From JAHFKM01 sp035655455 (GTDB lineage Archaea; Nanobdellota; Nanobdellia; SCGC-AAA011-G17; GW2011-AR18), in contig DASRUL010000021.1 of the NCBI GenBank assembly GCA_035655455.1, positions 1 to 46,599 on the forward strand: a DNA stretch of 46,599 bases, read 5' to 3'. The translations under genes and the position numbers were made by a program. Below are positions 1 through 7,615 of the stretch, piece by piece. The notes under the pieces were generated by a model. It was not told the DNA's origin. It was given only the letters and a program-made list of their open reading frames with translations, and made no database searches. Numbering within the stretch: the first letter of the stretch is position 1; each line of letters begins with the position of its first letter.

Positions 1-336
1 ATCAGGAAGGCGAGGGGTGGTTGTGGCGCACTGGCTATTCTGGCATAATTGAGAAGCGCACTGGCTATTTTGAATGCAATGACTTCCGACTGGAAGGTTT
101 GAACCGACACAAAGATTGTATAAACAGATTCCTGATTGACAATCACTGCCTGAAGAGCAAGGGGAATCTAAGGGAAGCCCTCCTAGCTTACTACTGCTTA
201 CTGAAGGTACGCCTCTTTGGTGGAAGAATGCTCCGGTGAGTGCGTCTCCTGCGAGGACGCCGACGATTGCTGTTGTTAAAACGACGAGTCCCAAAAGAAT
301 GAGAAAGTTTCCAGAAAGATTCACGCTCTTTTTCAT
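1..336 (-). CDS. Secreted Cys-rich protein, 5' part (3' end outside window)
   Basis: The reading frame is open from an ATG at 336 to the window edge (112 codons). Residues 10-30 form one hydrophobic segment after MKKS, followed by AGDALTGAFF. The remaining visible part is extracellular-looking and Cys-rich, with a repeating pattern of C-x4-5-C-x4-C spacing (CSSGSDCQSGIC, CIQNSQCASQLC, then NSQC), reminiscent of small disulfide-rich dickkopf-like repeats. A TATA element (ATATATATAT) lies about 27 bases upstream, so transcription is probably leaderless and supports this ATG. The product is inferred to be anchored in or exported through the membrane; function unknown. The Leu-Thr-Gly motif after the hydrophobic segment recurs in two other proteins of the window. 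Confidence 0.8.
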   Translation of the reverse strand, partial: MKKSVNLSGNFLILLGLVVLTTAIVGVLAGDALTGAFFHQRGVPSVSSSKLGGLPLDSPCSSGSDCQSGICLYNLCVGSNLPVGSHCIQNSQCASQLCQNSQCATTTPRLPD

Positions 337-358
337 TAAGTCATTTTCAGCACATTAC

Positions 359-372
359 ATATATATATATAG
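359..372 (-). promoter_or_regulatory. TATA box of the Cys-rich secreted protein gene
   Basis: An alternating AT tract read on the minus strand sits about 25-35 bases before the ATG at 336, the distance expected for a leaderless archaeal transcript. Confidence 0.5.
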
Positions 373-459
373 CTTTCGATTTTTTTTGAGGGTGTGTAGA
401 ATCCATTTTTTTCCACATTGTTTTTCATTTATGTTCCCCCTCTAAAAAATTTTAAGAGT

Positions 460-846
460 TTATTCTTTCATTTCTCTTCTCACGTTTTCAAGTTGTTCAG
501 TGAGTTTTCCTGCTTCTTCTTCGAGTTGTGAGAGTAATTGTTCGATTTCACTGAATTGTTTTTGTATCGTTTCCATTGCTTGGGGGATGGTTTTTTCTAC
601 GAGAATGTTTGCTCCGACGTTGATAAGGATATTATCTGCGGATTCGGTTTTGCCTTTGAAGAAGAGTCCTGAGCCGAGGGGGATAAGTGTTTCTGTTCCT
701 GGCGGGGTTGTGGCGAGTTGAGTGAAGTTTTCTTGGATGTTCTTGAGCTCTTCTAAGTGGTTGTGGACGGCCTGCGTATTTTGTTGGAGTTGTTGGAGGT
801 GCTTGAGAAGAAAATTGTATTCGAGGATTTTTTCCTGGTTGTTCAT
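460..846 (-). CDS. pfdA: Prefoldin subunit alpha
   Basis: Encodes a 128-residue protein with heptad-rich helices at both ends (residues about 3-45 and 85-128, rich in Leu, Gln, Glu) and a central beta region with PLGSGLFFKG and NILINVGANILVEKT, the classic prefoldin alpha layout. The family forms a jellyfish-shaped hexameric cochaperone that hands unfolded chains to the thermosome. The start was set at 846 because it forms an ATGA overlap with the eL14 stop; upstream extension in the same frame runs through eL14 in a different frame and looks non-coding. It is the last gene of the ribosomal operon, occupying the place where some archaea carry cbf5. Confidence 0.9.
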   Translation of the reverse strand: MNNQEKILEYNFLLKHLQQLQQNTQAVHNHLEELKNIQENFTQLATTPPGTETLIPLGSGLFFKGKTESADNILINVGANILVEKTIPQAMETIQKQFSEIEQLLSQLEEEAGKLTEQLENVRREMKE

Positions 847-1154
847 GTTGTGACTGCTGCTTTCGTTCCTCTCTTCTTTATCGGTTTGGATTTTTCTGCG
901 AGATGTGTCTTCTTCTTTGCTTTTTCTAAGACTAGAATGCCTGCGTTTTTCATGGCTTGTTTGACTTCGCCGGTTGGTGCGCCTTCTTGGATGTCGAGGA
1001 TTTTTCCGAGGGGTTCGAGGTGGTTGAGGTTGCACCTTCTTCGTCTGGTGTTTCCGTCGATAAGAACAAAGCTGTTCTCTAGGTGTTTCAGAATGACGCA
1101 GTACTGTCCTGCGTCTCTTCCGGCGATTTTCATGCAGACTGTTCCGATGTCCAT
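843..1154 (-). CDS. rpl14e: Ribosomal protein eL14
   Basis: A 103-residue large-subunit protein. It begins MDIGTVCMKIAGRDAG, the KOW-type SH3-like barrel start typical of L14e, followed by a Lys-rich C-terminal tail of about 25 residues (KKKTHLAEKSKPIKKRG) that goes beyond the compact archaeal form. A further in-frame ATG lies upstream at 1205, but the residues before MDIG do not resemble the family and would overlap eL34 even more. The gene overlaps eL34 by 25 bases and the prefoldin gene by 4, so all three are surely co-transcribed. Confidence 0.9.
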   Translation of the reverse strand: MDIGTVCMKIAGRDAGQYCVILKHLENSFVLIDGNTRRRRCNLNHLEPLGKILDIQEGAPTGEVKQAMKNAGILVLEKAKKKTHLAEKSKPIKKRGTKAAVTT

Positions 1155-1423
1155 GGTAAGTTCCTTGCTCGTTCGATCATGACGTTTCTCATGCAGGGCG
1201 AGCATAAATTACCTCCGTAAGGTCGTTCTGGCCTTTTCTTGGTGAGGGGGATTCTTTTCAGTGCTGTCGCTCTGACGCGAGGAACGCCTTTGAGGTCGTT
1301 GCCGCAGATCCTGCATTGTGCCTTGTTGGGCTTGCGTTTTTTGTAATGGACGACAAGTCTTCCTCCTGGTGTTCTGAGGGTGATGCGTCGTTTGCTGTGG
1401 GATTTGTATCTTGGTTGGGGCAT
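1130..1423 (-). CDS. rpl34e: Ribosomal protein eL34
   Basis: A 97-residue basic large-subunit protein starting MPQPRYKSHSKRR, with two zinc-ligand pairs C37-x2-C40 and C74-x2-C77 that form the family's zinc ribbon. Length fits archaeal L34e. It starts one base into the stop of the upstream membrane protein gene (1423 shared). In many euryarchaea cytidylate kinase lies next to this gene; here eL14 follows directly with a 25-base overlap. Confidence 0.93.
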   Translation of the reverse strand: MPQPRYKSHSKRRITLRTPGGRLVVHYKKRKPNKAQCRICGNDLKGVPRVRATALKRIPLTKKRPERPYGGNLCSPCMRNVMIERARNLPWTSEQSA

Positions 1424-1860
1424 TAGTACACCTTGAGGAGTTTTCTAAAGACGATGCTCATGAGAAGAGTGAGGATGAAGTAAGTGCCGAGCCATCCGAA
1501 ACTCCAGAGGATATTGCCATAGGGTGTGAAGGTCTTGGCCATCCATTGGAAGACGAGGATGACAGGTAAAAAAGTGATGAGCATGGGTTTGAAGTTGTGT
1601 TTGAGTGATTCCATATTTTTTTGCCACATAGTTTTTTGGAGTTCGAGGATGCGTTTGGGGTTTTCTTTTTCTTTTTTCATTTCTTGTTGGAGGGCCTTGA
1701 TCTCGTCTCTGATGGCCTTCATCAGGTGTTGGTCTGTCGCGAACTTGTAGATGATGGTGGTGAGGAGAGTGAGTGCTCCTGAGATAAAGGTGATGGCGAA
1801 CAAGGGGCTGATAGTGATTGCCCATCCAAAGGCTGCGTTAAAGAGGTTTTCGAGAACCAT
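1423..1860 (-). CDS. EMC3/TMCO1-family (DUF106) membrane insertase
   Basis: A 145-residue membrane protein with hydrophobic segments at about residues 10-38, 93-112 and 118-140 and a charged coiled hairpin between (KAIRDEIKALQQEMKKEKE). This three-helix plan with an antiparallel coiled coil is that of the archaeal DUF106 family, related to Oxa1/YidC, Get1 and EMC3 insertases. It lies directly after secY, the conserved archaeal location; family knowledge suggests membrane protein insertion alongside SecY and the ribosome. Adenylate kinase, often between secY and this gene, is missing. Confidence 0.88.
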   Translation of the reverse strand: MVLENLFNAAFGWAITISPLFAITFISGALTLLTTIIYKFATDQHLMKAIRDEIKALQQEMKKEKENPKRILELQKTMWQKNMESLKHNFKPMLITFLPVILVFQWMAKTFTPYGNILWSFGWLGTYFILTLLMSIVFRKLLKVY

Positions 1861-3266
1861 TAGGATTCTCCTCCCATCATTTTTCTAAGTGCTGGATGCA
1901 TGTCCATCATGTGTTGTTTTGCGATGTCCTCATAGAGCCTATAGATGATCATAACGGTTAAAAGGATTCCTGTTCCTCTGGATAAAGCTCCGAGGAGATC
2001 TGCGCTTGCTGCTAAGAGGCCGATGGTTGCTCCGCCCATGATGGTTAAGGGAAAGATGTAGCGTTGTAATAAATGTTCGACGATGCGCTCGTCTCTTCTG
2101 AATCCTGGAATTTGTAGCCCTGATGCCATGATTTGTTTGGCTTGTTTTGCTGCGTCCATGCCTGAGGTCTGAACCCAGAAGATGCTGAAGATGGTTGATC
2201 CTACAATTAAAAACAAGGTGTAGACCGCTGCTTGTCCAAGGTCGAAGGCTGTGAATGCGCCTATGAGGAGGTTTTGGGTGATGCGGGGAATATCAAGCCA
2301 TAAGACAATGCCTGTTGCGGGAGTGGTTCCGGTGAAAGTTCCTAAAAGGGGATAGCCCCAGTTCTGGAGAAGGCGCGCCCAGAGTTGGATGTTTGCGAGC
2401 AAAGCTGCGACAAGGATGACTGGCATGTTGCTCGTGTAGAGAAAGTTTAAGGGCCAGCGATAGCCGAAGCCTCTGACTCTTCCGAAGCTGAGGGGAATTT
2501 CTACTTTCATCGCTTGCGCGTACACCGAAAGAACGAAGATGAGGATTGTTGCGAGGATTGCTGCGAGACTGAGAAGTGCTTCTTGGGGCGCTCCTTCGAG
2601 CAGGGATTTGAAGAAGACGAGTACTGCGCCGACTGGTGCTTGTCCTGAGCCGAAGGCCCATTCTCCAATGCTGTTTAACGGGCTGAATGCCCTGATGAAG
2701 ATTTCTGCTGAGACACCTGCTGCGATGAACAGGCTCACTCCTGAACCGAAGCCCCACTTTGTGGTCACGTCATCCATGAACATGATGAGGAGTCCTCCAA
2801 CGATAAGTTGAAAGATGAGAAGGAGTTGAAGGGAGAAGAAGTCTGGTGTTCCTCGAAGTTCAAGTGCTGGGCTGAGTCCTCCCAAAAAGACATAAACTGC
2901 TGCTTCGAAAAGGACGAAGAAGAGGGTGAGTGCTTTTTGAAGGCTTTGGAAGTAGGCGCGTCCCTCCGTGGTTGTGGTGTCTAGTTTCAAAATGCCTGAT
3001 CCCGCGAGGAGCTGCAGCACGATGGATGCGGTGACGATGGGGCCGATGCCTAAGGATAAGATAGAGCCAAAACTCGCGCCGAGGATGACGGAGATCTGTT
3101 CGAATTGGGTGAGCGCGTTTTCGCCAAGCCCATAGAGAGGGATAACGCTGAGGATGAAGAAGGCGACGAGGATGATGATTGTCCACTTGAGTTTTTCGCT
3201 GAAGCCGAGTTTTGTTGGTGATTTTTTGACTTCTGGAAGGAAGGAGAGGATGTCGGCGAGATTCAT
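1860..3266 (-). CDS. secY: Preprotein translocase subunit SecY
   Basis: A 468-residue polytopic protein with about ten hydrophobic helices, starting MNLADILSFLPEVKKSP. Recognisable SecY signatures include the early YGLGENALTQFEQISVILGASFGSILSLGIGPIVT region (shown here in parts: plug and TM2 area), and the cytoplasmic loop VEIPLSFGRVRGFGYRWPLNFLY region that contacts the ribosome. It forms the protein-conducting channel with SecE and Sec61-beta, which are not in this window. It overlaps uL15 by four bases and the EMC3-like gene by one, consistent with coupled synthesis of ribosome and translocon. Confidence 0.95.
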   Translation of the reverse strand: MNLADILSFLPEVKKSPTKLGFSEKLKWTIIILVAFFILSVIPLYGLGENALTQFEQISVILGASFGSILSLGIGPIVTASIVLQLLAGSGILKLDTTTTEGRAYFQSLQKALTLFFVLFEAAVYVFLGGLSPALELRGTPDFFSLQLLLIFQLIVGGLLIMFMDDVTTKWGFGSGVSLFIAAGVSAEIFIRAFSPLNSIGEWAFGSGQAPVGAVLVFFKSLLEGAPQEALLSLAAILATILIFVLSVYAQAMKVEIPLSFGRVRGFGYRWPLNFLYTSNMPVILVAALLANIQLWARLLQNWGYPLLGTFTGTTPATGIVLWLDIPRITQNLLIGAFTAFDLGQAAVYTLFLIVGSTIFSIFWVQTSGMDAAKQAKQIMASGLQIPGFRRDERIVEHLLQRYIFPLTIMGGATIGLLAASADLLGALSRGTGILLTVMIIYRLYEDIAKQHMMDMHPALRKMMGGES

Positions 3267-3712
3267 GGGAGGATCGTGCCTCCTGCTTCTTGGATTTTTT
3301 TTCTTGCGGTGTCGCTGGCTGATGCTGCTTTGAGGTGAATCTTGTGGCGAGGTGTTCCCTTGCCAAGGAGTTTGGAATAACCGAGTTTGTGTAAGTCTAC
3401 AAGATAGGCATCTGCTTGTTTGGTGATGAGACCTTGTGCGACGTAAGAGTCGAGGTGTTCTTCGAGGAAGTCTAAGTTGAGTGTTATTGGGTGATGTTGA
3501 ACTTCTTTGGGGCGTTTGAAGCCTTTTTTTCCATAGTAGCTATTGCCGTAAAGGTTGAGGATGGTGGGTTTTTTTTGGTCTGCGCGTTTTCCTGTTCCTG
3601 CCATGCCTTTGCCTCCTCGGTTTCCTGCGCCGCGGTGTTTCTTCTTTGATCCCCATCCATGGGTGGTTTCTGCGCGCATGCGTTTGTTTTTCTTGCGTTT
3701 GTAGGTCGCCAT
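3263..3712 (-). CDS. rpl15: Ribosomal protein uL15
   Basis: A 149-residue large-subunit protein with the Gly/Lys-rich N-terminal extension (KKHRGAGNRGGKGMAGTGKR) that threads into the rRNA, followed by the globular domain ending TARKKIQEAGGTILP. Ends in an ATGA overlap with secY. A gap of 11 bases separates it from uL30 upstream, one of the few non-overlapping junctions in the operon. Confidence 0.95.
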   Translation of the reverse strand: MATYKRKKNKRMRAETTHGWGSKKKHRGAGNRGGKGMAGTGKRADQKKPTILNLYGNSYYGKKGFKRPKEVQHHPITLNLDFLEEHLDSYVAQGLITKQADAYLVDLHKLGYSKLLGKGTPRHKIHLKAASASDTARKKIQEAGGTILP

Positions 3713-3723
3713 AAGTTTTCCTG

Positions 3724-4191
3724 TTAGAGCATTCGTTTGATAAGGTCGTTGATGTGGTCTTTCCTGTATCCTAAGACGCCACCCATGCTGAAAGGTACTT
3801 TGATGCCTCCTCGTTCGAAGCCTCGTGTTGGGGGCTTAAGTCTGAAGTAAGGCTTGAGTCCTGGCAAGTCTTTGAGGGTTGCGTTGCCTTCGAGAACATT
3901 TTTGGAGAAGCTGTCAAAGGTGTGGGTTGTTTTTTCTTTGAGGTAGGATTCTGTGAGCGCCTTTCCTCCAGCGAGTCTGCCGCGTTTTTCTAAGAGAAGT
4001 TTGAGGGTTTCTTGGTTGATGTCCCCCCAAGTGGTGTAGTCTTTGATTTTAGTGAGCATGCCTTGGATGCTGGGAGTGTAGGTGACGAGGACGCAGCTGT
4101 GTTTTTTTGGCAGTTTTAAAAGTTTAAAGGTGTCTTTGATGCTTCTGTTGAGGCCGATGCCTCCTCTGACTTGGACGATGGCGAGCTTCAT
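3724..4191 (-). CDS. rpl30: Ribosomal protein uL30
   Basis: A 155-residue protein in the long archaeal/eukaryotic form. The N-terminal LAIVQVRGGIGLNRSIKDTFKLL is the L30 core, and the C-terminal half (SFGKNVL-like region, RGFERGGIKVPFSMGGVLGY) matches the archaeal extension. It overlaps uS5 by four bases. Its presence is of use for placement because uL30 is lost in some reduced DPANN genomes. Confidence 0.93.
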   Translation of the reverse strand: MKLAIVQVRGGIGLNRSIKDTFKLLKLPKKHSCVLVTYTPSIQGMLTKIKDYTTWGDINQETLKLLLEKRGRLAGGKALTESYLKEKTTHTFDSFSKNVLEGNATLKDLPGLKPYFRLKPPTRGFERGGIKVPFSMGGVLGYRKDHINDLIKRML

Positions 4192-4901
4192 GAGGTGCTT
4201 CCCTCGATGAGGCCTGAGAGGGTGATGAAGGCTGGTTGGATTTTGACGTGTTCAAGATGTTTGAGTGCCTCGAAGCAGGCCTTGAAGAGGTTGATTTTTG
4301 TTGCTGTTGATCCTTGGGTTTTGGAGTACACATCCTTGATGCCTGCGAGGCTGATCATGCGTGAGCATTTTTTTTCTACCGAGAGGCCGGTGCCGCGTGG
4401 TGCGGGGATGAGGGTCATCCGGACACTGCCGCTCTTGCCCATGACTTTGAAGGGAAGGGAGTGTGCTTGTTTGCAGTCGCAAGCCCAGGCGCCGCAGCCT
4501 CGTCTGATTTTGATGAGGTTGAGTTTTGCTTTTCTGATGGCCTTTTCTCTTGCTGGGACTGTTTCTTTTGCTGCGCCGTAGCCGATGCCTAAGTAACCGT
4601 TCTTGTTGCCGACGACTGCGAATGCTGCGAAGGTGATGGTGTTTCCTTCTGAGGTTTTTTTCTGGGTTTGTTTCCAGATGCTTCCTTTGCCTCCGCCGAA
4701 TTTTCCCTTGGATTGGCCGACTTCGAGCAGTTCGACATGTAAACCTGGAAGGAGTGAGTCAACGATTTCTGGCTCAAGGATTTTTTCTCCTGCGTCAAGG
4801 ATCTGGTCGATGGTGGTGATTTCTTTGCCCTTGACTTTTCTTCCAAGGAGTGTTCTTGGTTGCCAGTCTTCGAGGGGGATAGTGTTCCTTTCTAGTGCCA
4901 T
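4188..4901 (-). CDS. rps5: Ribosomal protein uS5
   Basis: A 237-residue small-subunit protein. The family's double-stranded RNA-binding domain (VVGNKNGYLGIGYGAAKE) and the following AIRKAKLNLIKIRRGCGAWAC are clear, then the S5 C-terminal domain with RMTLIPAPRGTGLSVEKK. The archaeal form carries an internal Cys-containing insertion as seen here. It overlaps uL18 by ten bases upstream and uL30 by four downstream. Confidence 0.95.
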   Translation of the reverse strand: MALERNTIPLEDWQPRTLLGRKVKGKEITTIDQILDAGEKILEPEIVDSLLPGLHVELLEVGQSKGKFGGGKGSIWKQTQKKTSEGNTITFAAFAVVGNKNGYLGIGYGAAKETVPAREKAIRKAKLNLIKIRRGCGAWACDCKQAHSLPFKVMGKSGSVRMTLIPAPRGTGLSVEKKCSRMISLAGIKDVYSKTQGSTATKINLFKACFEALKHLEHVKIQPAFITLSGLIEGSTS

Positions 4902-5458
4902 TGTGCCTGGATTTTTTTCTTAACCTCTTGGAGATGCCCTGGAAAAGTGGAGAGCGTGAGCCCTCTTTTAAGGGTTTGGGAGAATTGTGGGGAAGAGAAA
5001 GTGGTATAGAGGCTGATGGTTGTTCCGTTGAGTGCTTCTTCGCTAGGAAGGGCTGAGATGTTTTGGGTGAGGTGGAGTCCTGCGTCGAGTGCCCCCTTGG
5101 CTACTGCGAAGGGTGCTGATCCTGGAACTGCTTTGTGGAGTCCGATGTCGAGGACTGCTTCGGTGACGCCGTGTTTTTTTGCTTTCAAGCCAAGGAGATA
5201 TCCTAAGAGGTAGGCGCTGGGAAGATTGCCGCGGTGTGCCTTCCAGCCGAAGCTGAGAAGTTCTCTGCTGTGTGCCGAGGCGATGGTTTTGTCTCCTTGA
5301 GGGTGAAAGTTGACGAGCTGTGTGAGGATGTTGTTAAGACTTTTTCTGACGACGAGGCGTGGCCTTCCTGAGATGAGAAGTTTGAGTCGTGCCTTGTAAT
5401 CTGTTCTGTGTTGTCTCTTTCTTTTGAGTGGAAGACTATACTTTTTTCCTTGGGTCAT
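4892..5458 (-). CDS. rpl18: Ribosomal protein uL18
   Basis: A 188-residue 5S rRNA-binding protein of the long archaeal/eukaryotic L5 type. Recognisable parts are the basic start with KRKRQHRTDYKARLKLLISG, the RLVVRKSLNNI strand, and GLKAKKHGVTEAVLDIGL. It acts in the central protuberance with uL5 (also in this operon). Overlaps eL19 by four bases and uS5 by ten. Confidence 0.94.
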   Translation of the reverse strand: MTQGKKYSLPLKRKRQHRTDYKARLKLLISGRPRLVVRKSLNNILTQLVNFHPQGDKTIASAHSRELLSFGWKAHRGNLPSAYLLGYLLGLKAKKHGVTEAVLDIGLHKAVPGSAPFAVAKGALDAGLHLTQNISALPSEEALNGTTISLYTTFSSPQFSQTLKRGLTLSTFPGHLQEVKKKIQAQWH

Positions 5459-5907
5459 GTGCGTTGCTTCCAGAGGCCTTTTTCTGTGAGGTAGAGCTTC
5501 ACGTGTCTCTGGCTTCTGAAGAACCCTCCTTTTGATTTTTGGCGAAGAGTATGGTAAGTGGAAAGGCTGATAAGATTGGTGTTTTTGAGGTGGGTGAAGA
5601 GTCTGCGTTGGAGTCTGATCTTATGGACCCATTGGCGTTTTGGGTGTTCTCTGACTGCGGTTTTTCCCCGTCGTGATCCCTGTCCTTTTCTTCGTCCTTT
5701 GCGTTTTTGGTTGAGGTGTTGTCGTGTTCTTCCTCGAGAGATGCCTGTTTTTTGTTTTGGTCTGATTGCTCCTTGACTGATGAGGCCTTTAATGTCTTGT
5801 CTGGAAAGGGCTTTCTCGATATCTTCCATGCGCTGGGGATCAAGCCAAACGCGTCCGATGCCTGCCTTGAGGAGGGATGCTGCGAGTCTTTTTTGAGGTA
5901 GGGTCAT
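5455..5907 (-). CDS. rpl19e: Ribosomal protein eL19
   Basis: A 150-residue, strongly basic, mostly helical large-subunit protein. The start QKRLAASLLKAGIGRVWLDP, the central RGRTRQHLNQKRKGRRKGQGSR stretch and the C-terminal helix are typical of L19e. Its long helix reaches an intersubunit bridge in archaeal ribosomes. Four-base overlaps on both sides. Confidence 0.94.
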   Translation of the reverse strand: MTLPQKRLAASLLKAGIGRVWLDPQRMEDIEKALSRQDIKGLISQGAIRPKQKTGISRGRTRQHLNQKRKGRRKGQGSRRGKTAVREHPKRQWVHKIRLQRRLFTHLKNTNLISLSTYHTLRQKSKGGFFRSQRHVKLYLTEKGLWKQRT

Positions 5908-6437
5908 GGCGCGTTCTTCTCTTGGTTGTTGGGTTGTGGCGTTTCTTTCGGCGGTGTCGCTTCTTTCTTCGAGGGGAGAGTTTCTTTTTTCTCAGCTTCT
6001 TTTTTTGTTGCGATTTTTTTCTTTTCGTCTTTTTTCTTCGCGAGGGCTTCTTGGGTTTCTTTGAGGAAAGTCTCCGGATGGTTGAGGTTGAGGATAATGA
6101 TGCCTTTTTCAAGGCATGCTTTGACGAGTGCTATTTTTTTTCTCATGCCGAGAGTAGAGCTGAGGACGGCGCCATGGTTTTTAGTGGCTGATGCCAGGTC
6201 GTTGATGTTAGCAACTAAAAAAGGCCGGAGTCCTGTCTTGTCAAGGCCTCTGGCTGTGGCTGGGCTTCCGTATCCGAGTGCAGGTGTTCTGATTTTTCCG
6301 CGGAGGCCGAGTCTGGTTTTGTTGTGAACGCCTCGTGGCTTTCTCCAGCTCTTTCCAAGTTGGGGCATGATGCCTGAGTGTACTCTTCTGAATATTGGTT
6401 TTTTCTTCTTGATGATTGCTCGGAGGCTGAGGGTCAT
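5904..6437 (-). CDS. rpl32e: Ribosomal protein eL32 with charged C-terminal tail
   Basis: A 177-residue protein. Residues 1-125 form the L32e domain (FRRVHSGIMPQLGKSWRKPRG, LGYGSPATARGL, KKIALVKACLEKG). Residues from about 130 onward are a low-complexity Lys/Glu then Pro/Lys tail (KKKDEKKKIATKKEAEKKE, TPPKETPQPNNQ) not found in most archaeal L32e, which are usually about 130-140 residues or extended at the N terminus instead. The tail is probably disordered and exposed. It overlaps uL6 and eL19 by four bases each. Confidence 0.93.
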   Translation of the reverse strand: MTLSLRAIIKKKKPIFRRVHSGIMPQLGKSWRKPRGVHNKTRLGLRGKIRTPALGYGSPATARGLDKTGLRPFLVANINDLASATKNHGAVLSSTLGMRKKIALVKACLEKGIIILNLNHPETFLKETQEALAKKKDEKKKIATKKEAEKKETLPSKKEATPPKETPQPNNQEKNAP

Positions 6438-6976
6438 TGGTGTGTTCCTGCTTTTTGGGTGATGTAACAGCCGTCTTGGAAGACTCTTCTGTCCCTGTTA
6501 GTGATGCGTGTTGCTTGTTCAATGCGTGCTGCGGTTTGGCTAACGTGTTCGAGGTCTGGTCCTTCGACAAAAATCTGGTCCCCATCTATTCTTACGGTAA
6601 CGTTGTCCATGAGGGATGCTTTGCGTGGGGATTTTTCTCCGAGGAAGTTTTTTATGTGAACTGTTCTCCCTTCAACTGTAACGGTGATAGGGAAGTGTCC
6701 TGAGCAGATTTTGAGTGTTGCAAGGTAAGGATGCTGAACGCCGTTGATCAAGTTGTTGAGGTGTGCGGAGAAGGTATTGATTTGTATTTTCTCACGTTTA
6801 CCTGGCTTGGTGGTCTTTGCCTTGATGTGAAGGGTGTTGTTTTCTGTGCTAAGGGTGAGGAGAGGATGGTAGAGACTCTTGGTGAGGCTGCCTCGTGGCC
6901 CCTTGACGCTGACCTCTTGTCCTTCAATAATAATACTAACTTCTTTTGGGATGATGAGGGTGGTGTCGTAGGTCAT
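6434..6976 (-). CDS. rpl6: Ribosomal protein uL6
   Basis: A 180-residue protein with two repeated L6 folds: IPKEVSIIIEGQEVSVKGPRG in the first, and VTVEGRTVHIKNFLGEK followed by VEGPDLEHVSQTAARIEQ in the second. The start at 6976 (MTYDTTLIIP) was chosen because it lies one base after the uS8 stop; a longer form starting at 7009 would overlap uS8 by 32 bases and adds residues not typical of the family. Confidence 0.94.
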   Translation of the reverse strand: MTYDTTLIIPKEVSIIIEGQEVSVKGPRGSLTKSLYHPLLTLSTENNTLHIKAKTTKPGKREKIQINTFSAHLNNLINGVQHPYLATLKICSGHFPITVTVEGRTVHIKNFLGEKSPRKASLMDNVTVRIDGDQIFVEGPDLEHVSQTAARIEQATRITNRDRRVFQDGCYITQKAGTHQ

Positions 6977-6977
6977 G

Positions 6978-7370
6978 TTAGTAGCAGTATGCGAGAAGTT
7001 TTCCTCCAAACCCTTGGCTGAGTGCTTGGTGGTGGGTCATGATTCCTTTAGAGGTGGTAATAATGAGGATGCCGAAGCCTTTTGCTGGCAGGTATCTTTT
7101 TTCGAAGAGCTCGTAGTTCTTCTTGGTGATTGAAAATCTTGGTTTGATGACGCCGCAATTGTTGATGCCTCCAAGTAAGTGGAGGGTGAGTGTTCCTCCT
7201 TGTTCTGTGCTTGTCTGGTCGTATGATCCGAGGTAGTGGTGGTCTTGCATCACGGTGAGGATGCGTTTAATTGTTGTTGAGCTTGGGGTGAGTTGGCAGG
7301 TCTTCCTTCCTTTTTTTTCGCAGTTGAGTAAGTGGGAAAGTGCTTGTGCGAGTGGGTCATTGAGGCTCAT
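6978..7370 (-). CDS. rps8: Ribosomal protein uS8
   Basis: A 130-residue small-subunit protein of standard archaeal length. It begins MSLNDPLAQALSHLLNCEK and ends with the S8 signature ILIITTSKGIMTHHQALSQG and the usual GGKLLAYCY close. It binds the central domain of 16S rRNA early in assembly and is a known translational regulator in bacteria; no regulatory site is visible here. Confidence 0.96.
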   Translation of the reverse strand: MSLNDPLAQALSHLLNCEKKGRKTCQLTPSSTTIKRILTVMQDHHYLGSYDQTSTEQGGTLTLHLLGGINNCGVIKPRFSITKKNYELFEKRYLPAKGFGILIITTSKGIMTHHQALSQGFGGKLLAYCY

Positions 7371-7384
7371 GGGTGTTTTCTCCT

Positions 7385-7615
7385 TTAGTTATATTGCTTG
7401 AATCCTAGTATTTTTGCTTGTTCTCTGAAGCATTGCCTGCACAGATGGATGCCGTAACTTCTGATGTGTGCGCCATGTCTTCCACAAGTATGGCAACTGC
7501 GTTGTCCGATGCCTGTAGTGCGTTTTTTTGGCGCATTATGTTTAAGGTACTTTTTGAGTTTTGCTGGCTTCGCTTCGAGTTGTTTGAATGCTTTCTTGTA
7601 GTCTTTGGCGGTCAT
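7385..7615 (-). CDS. rps14: Ribosomal protein uS14, zinc form with N-terminal extension
   Basis: The C-terminal 45 residues carry the zinc-binding S14 signature: C41-x2-C44-GRHGAHIRSYG and C59-x2-C62-FREQAKILGF. The first 25-30 residues (MTAKDYKKAFKQLEAKPAKLKKYL) are additional: archaeal zinc-type S14 is commonly 50-57 residues, this one 76. The ATGA overlap with uL5 at 7612-7615 favours the long start. A shorter protein from an internal codon cannot be excluded, but no other ATG lies before the zinc motif. Confidence 0.9.
   Translation of the reverse strand: MTAKDYKKAFKQLEAKPAKLKKYLKHNAPKKRTTGIGQRSCHTCGRHGAHIRSYGIHLCRQCFREQAKILGFKQYN

Noticed and set aside
21..239. Plus-strand frame of 72 codons at the left edge
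   Set aside because: The minus strand carries a better gene here (signal anchor, Cys-rich repeats, promoter with correct spacing).
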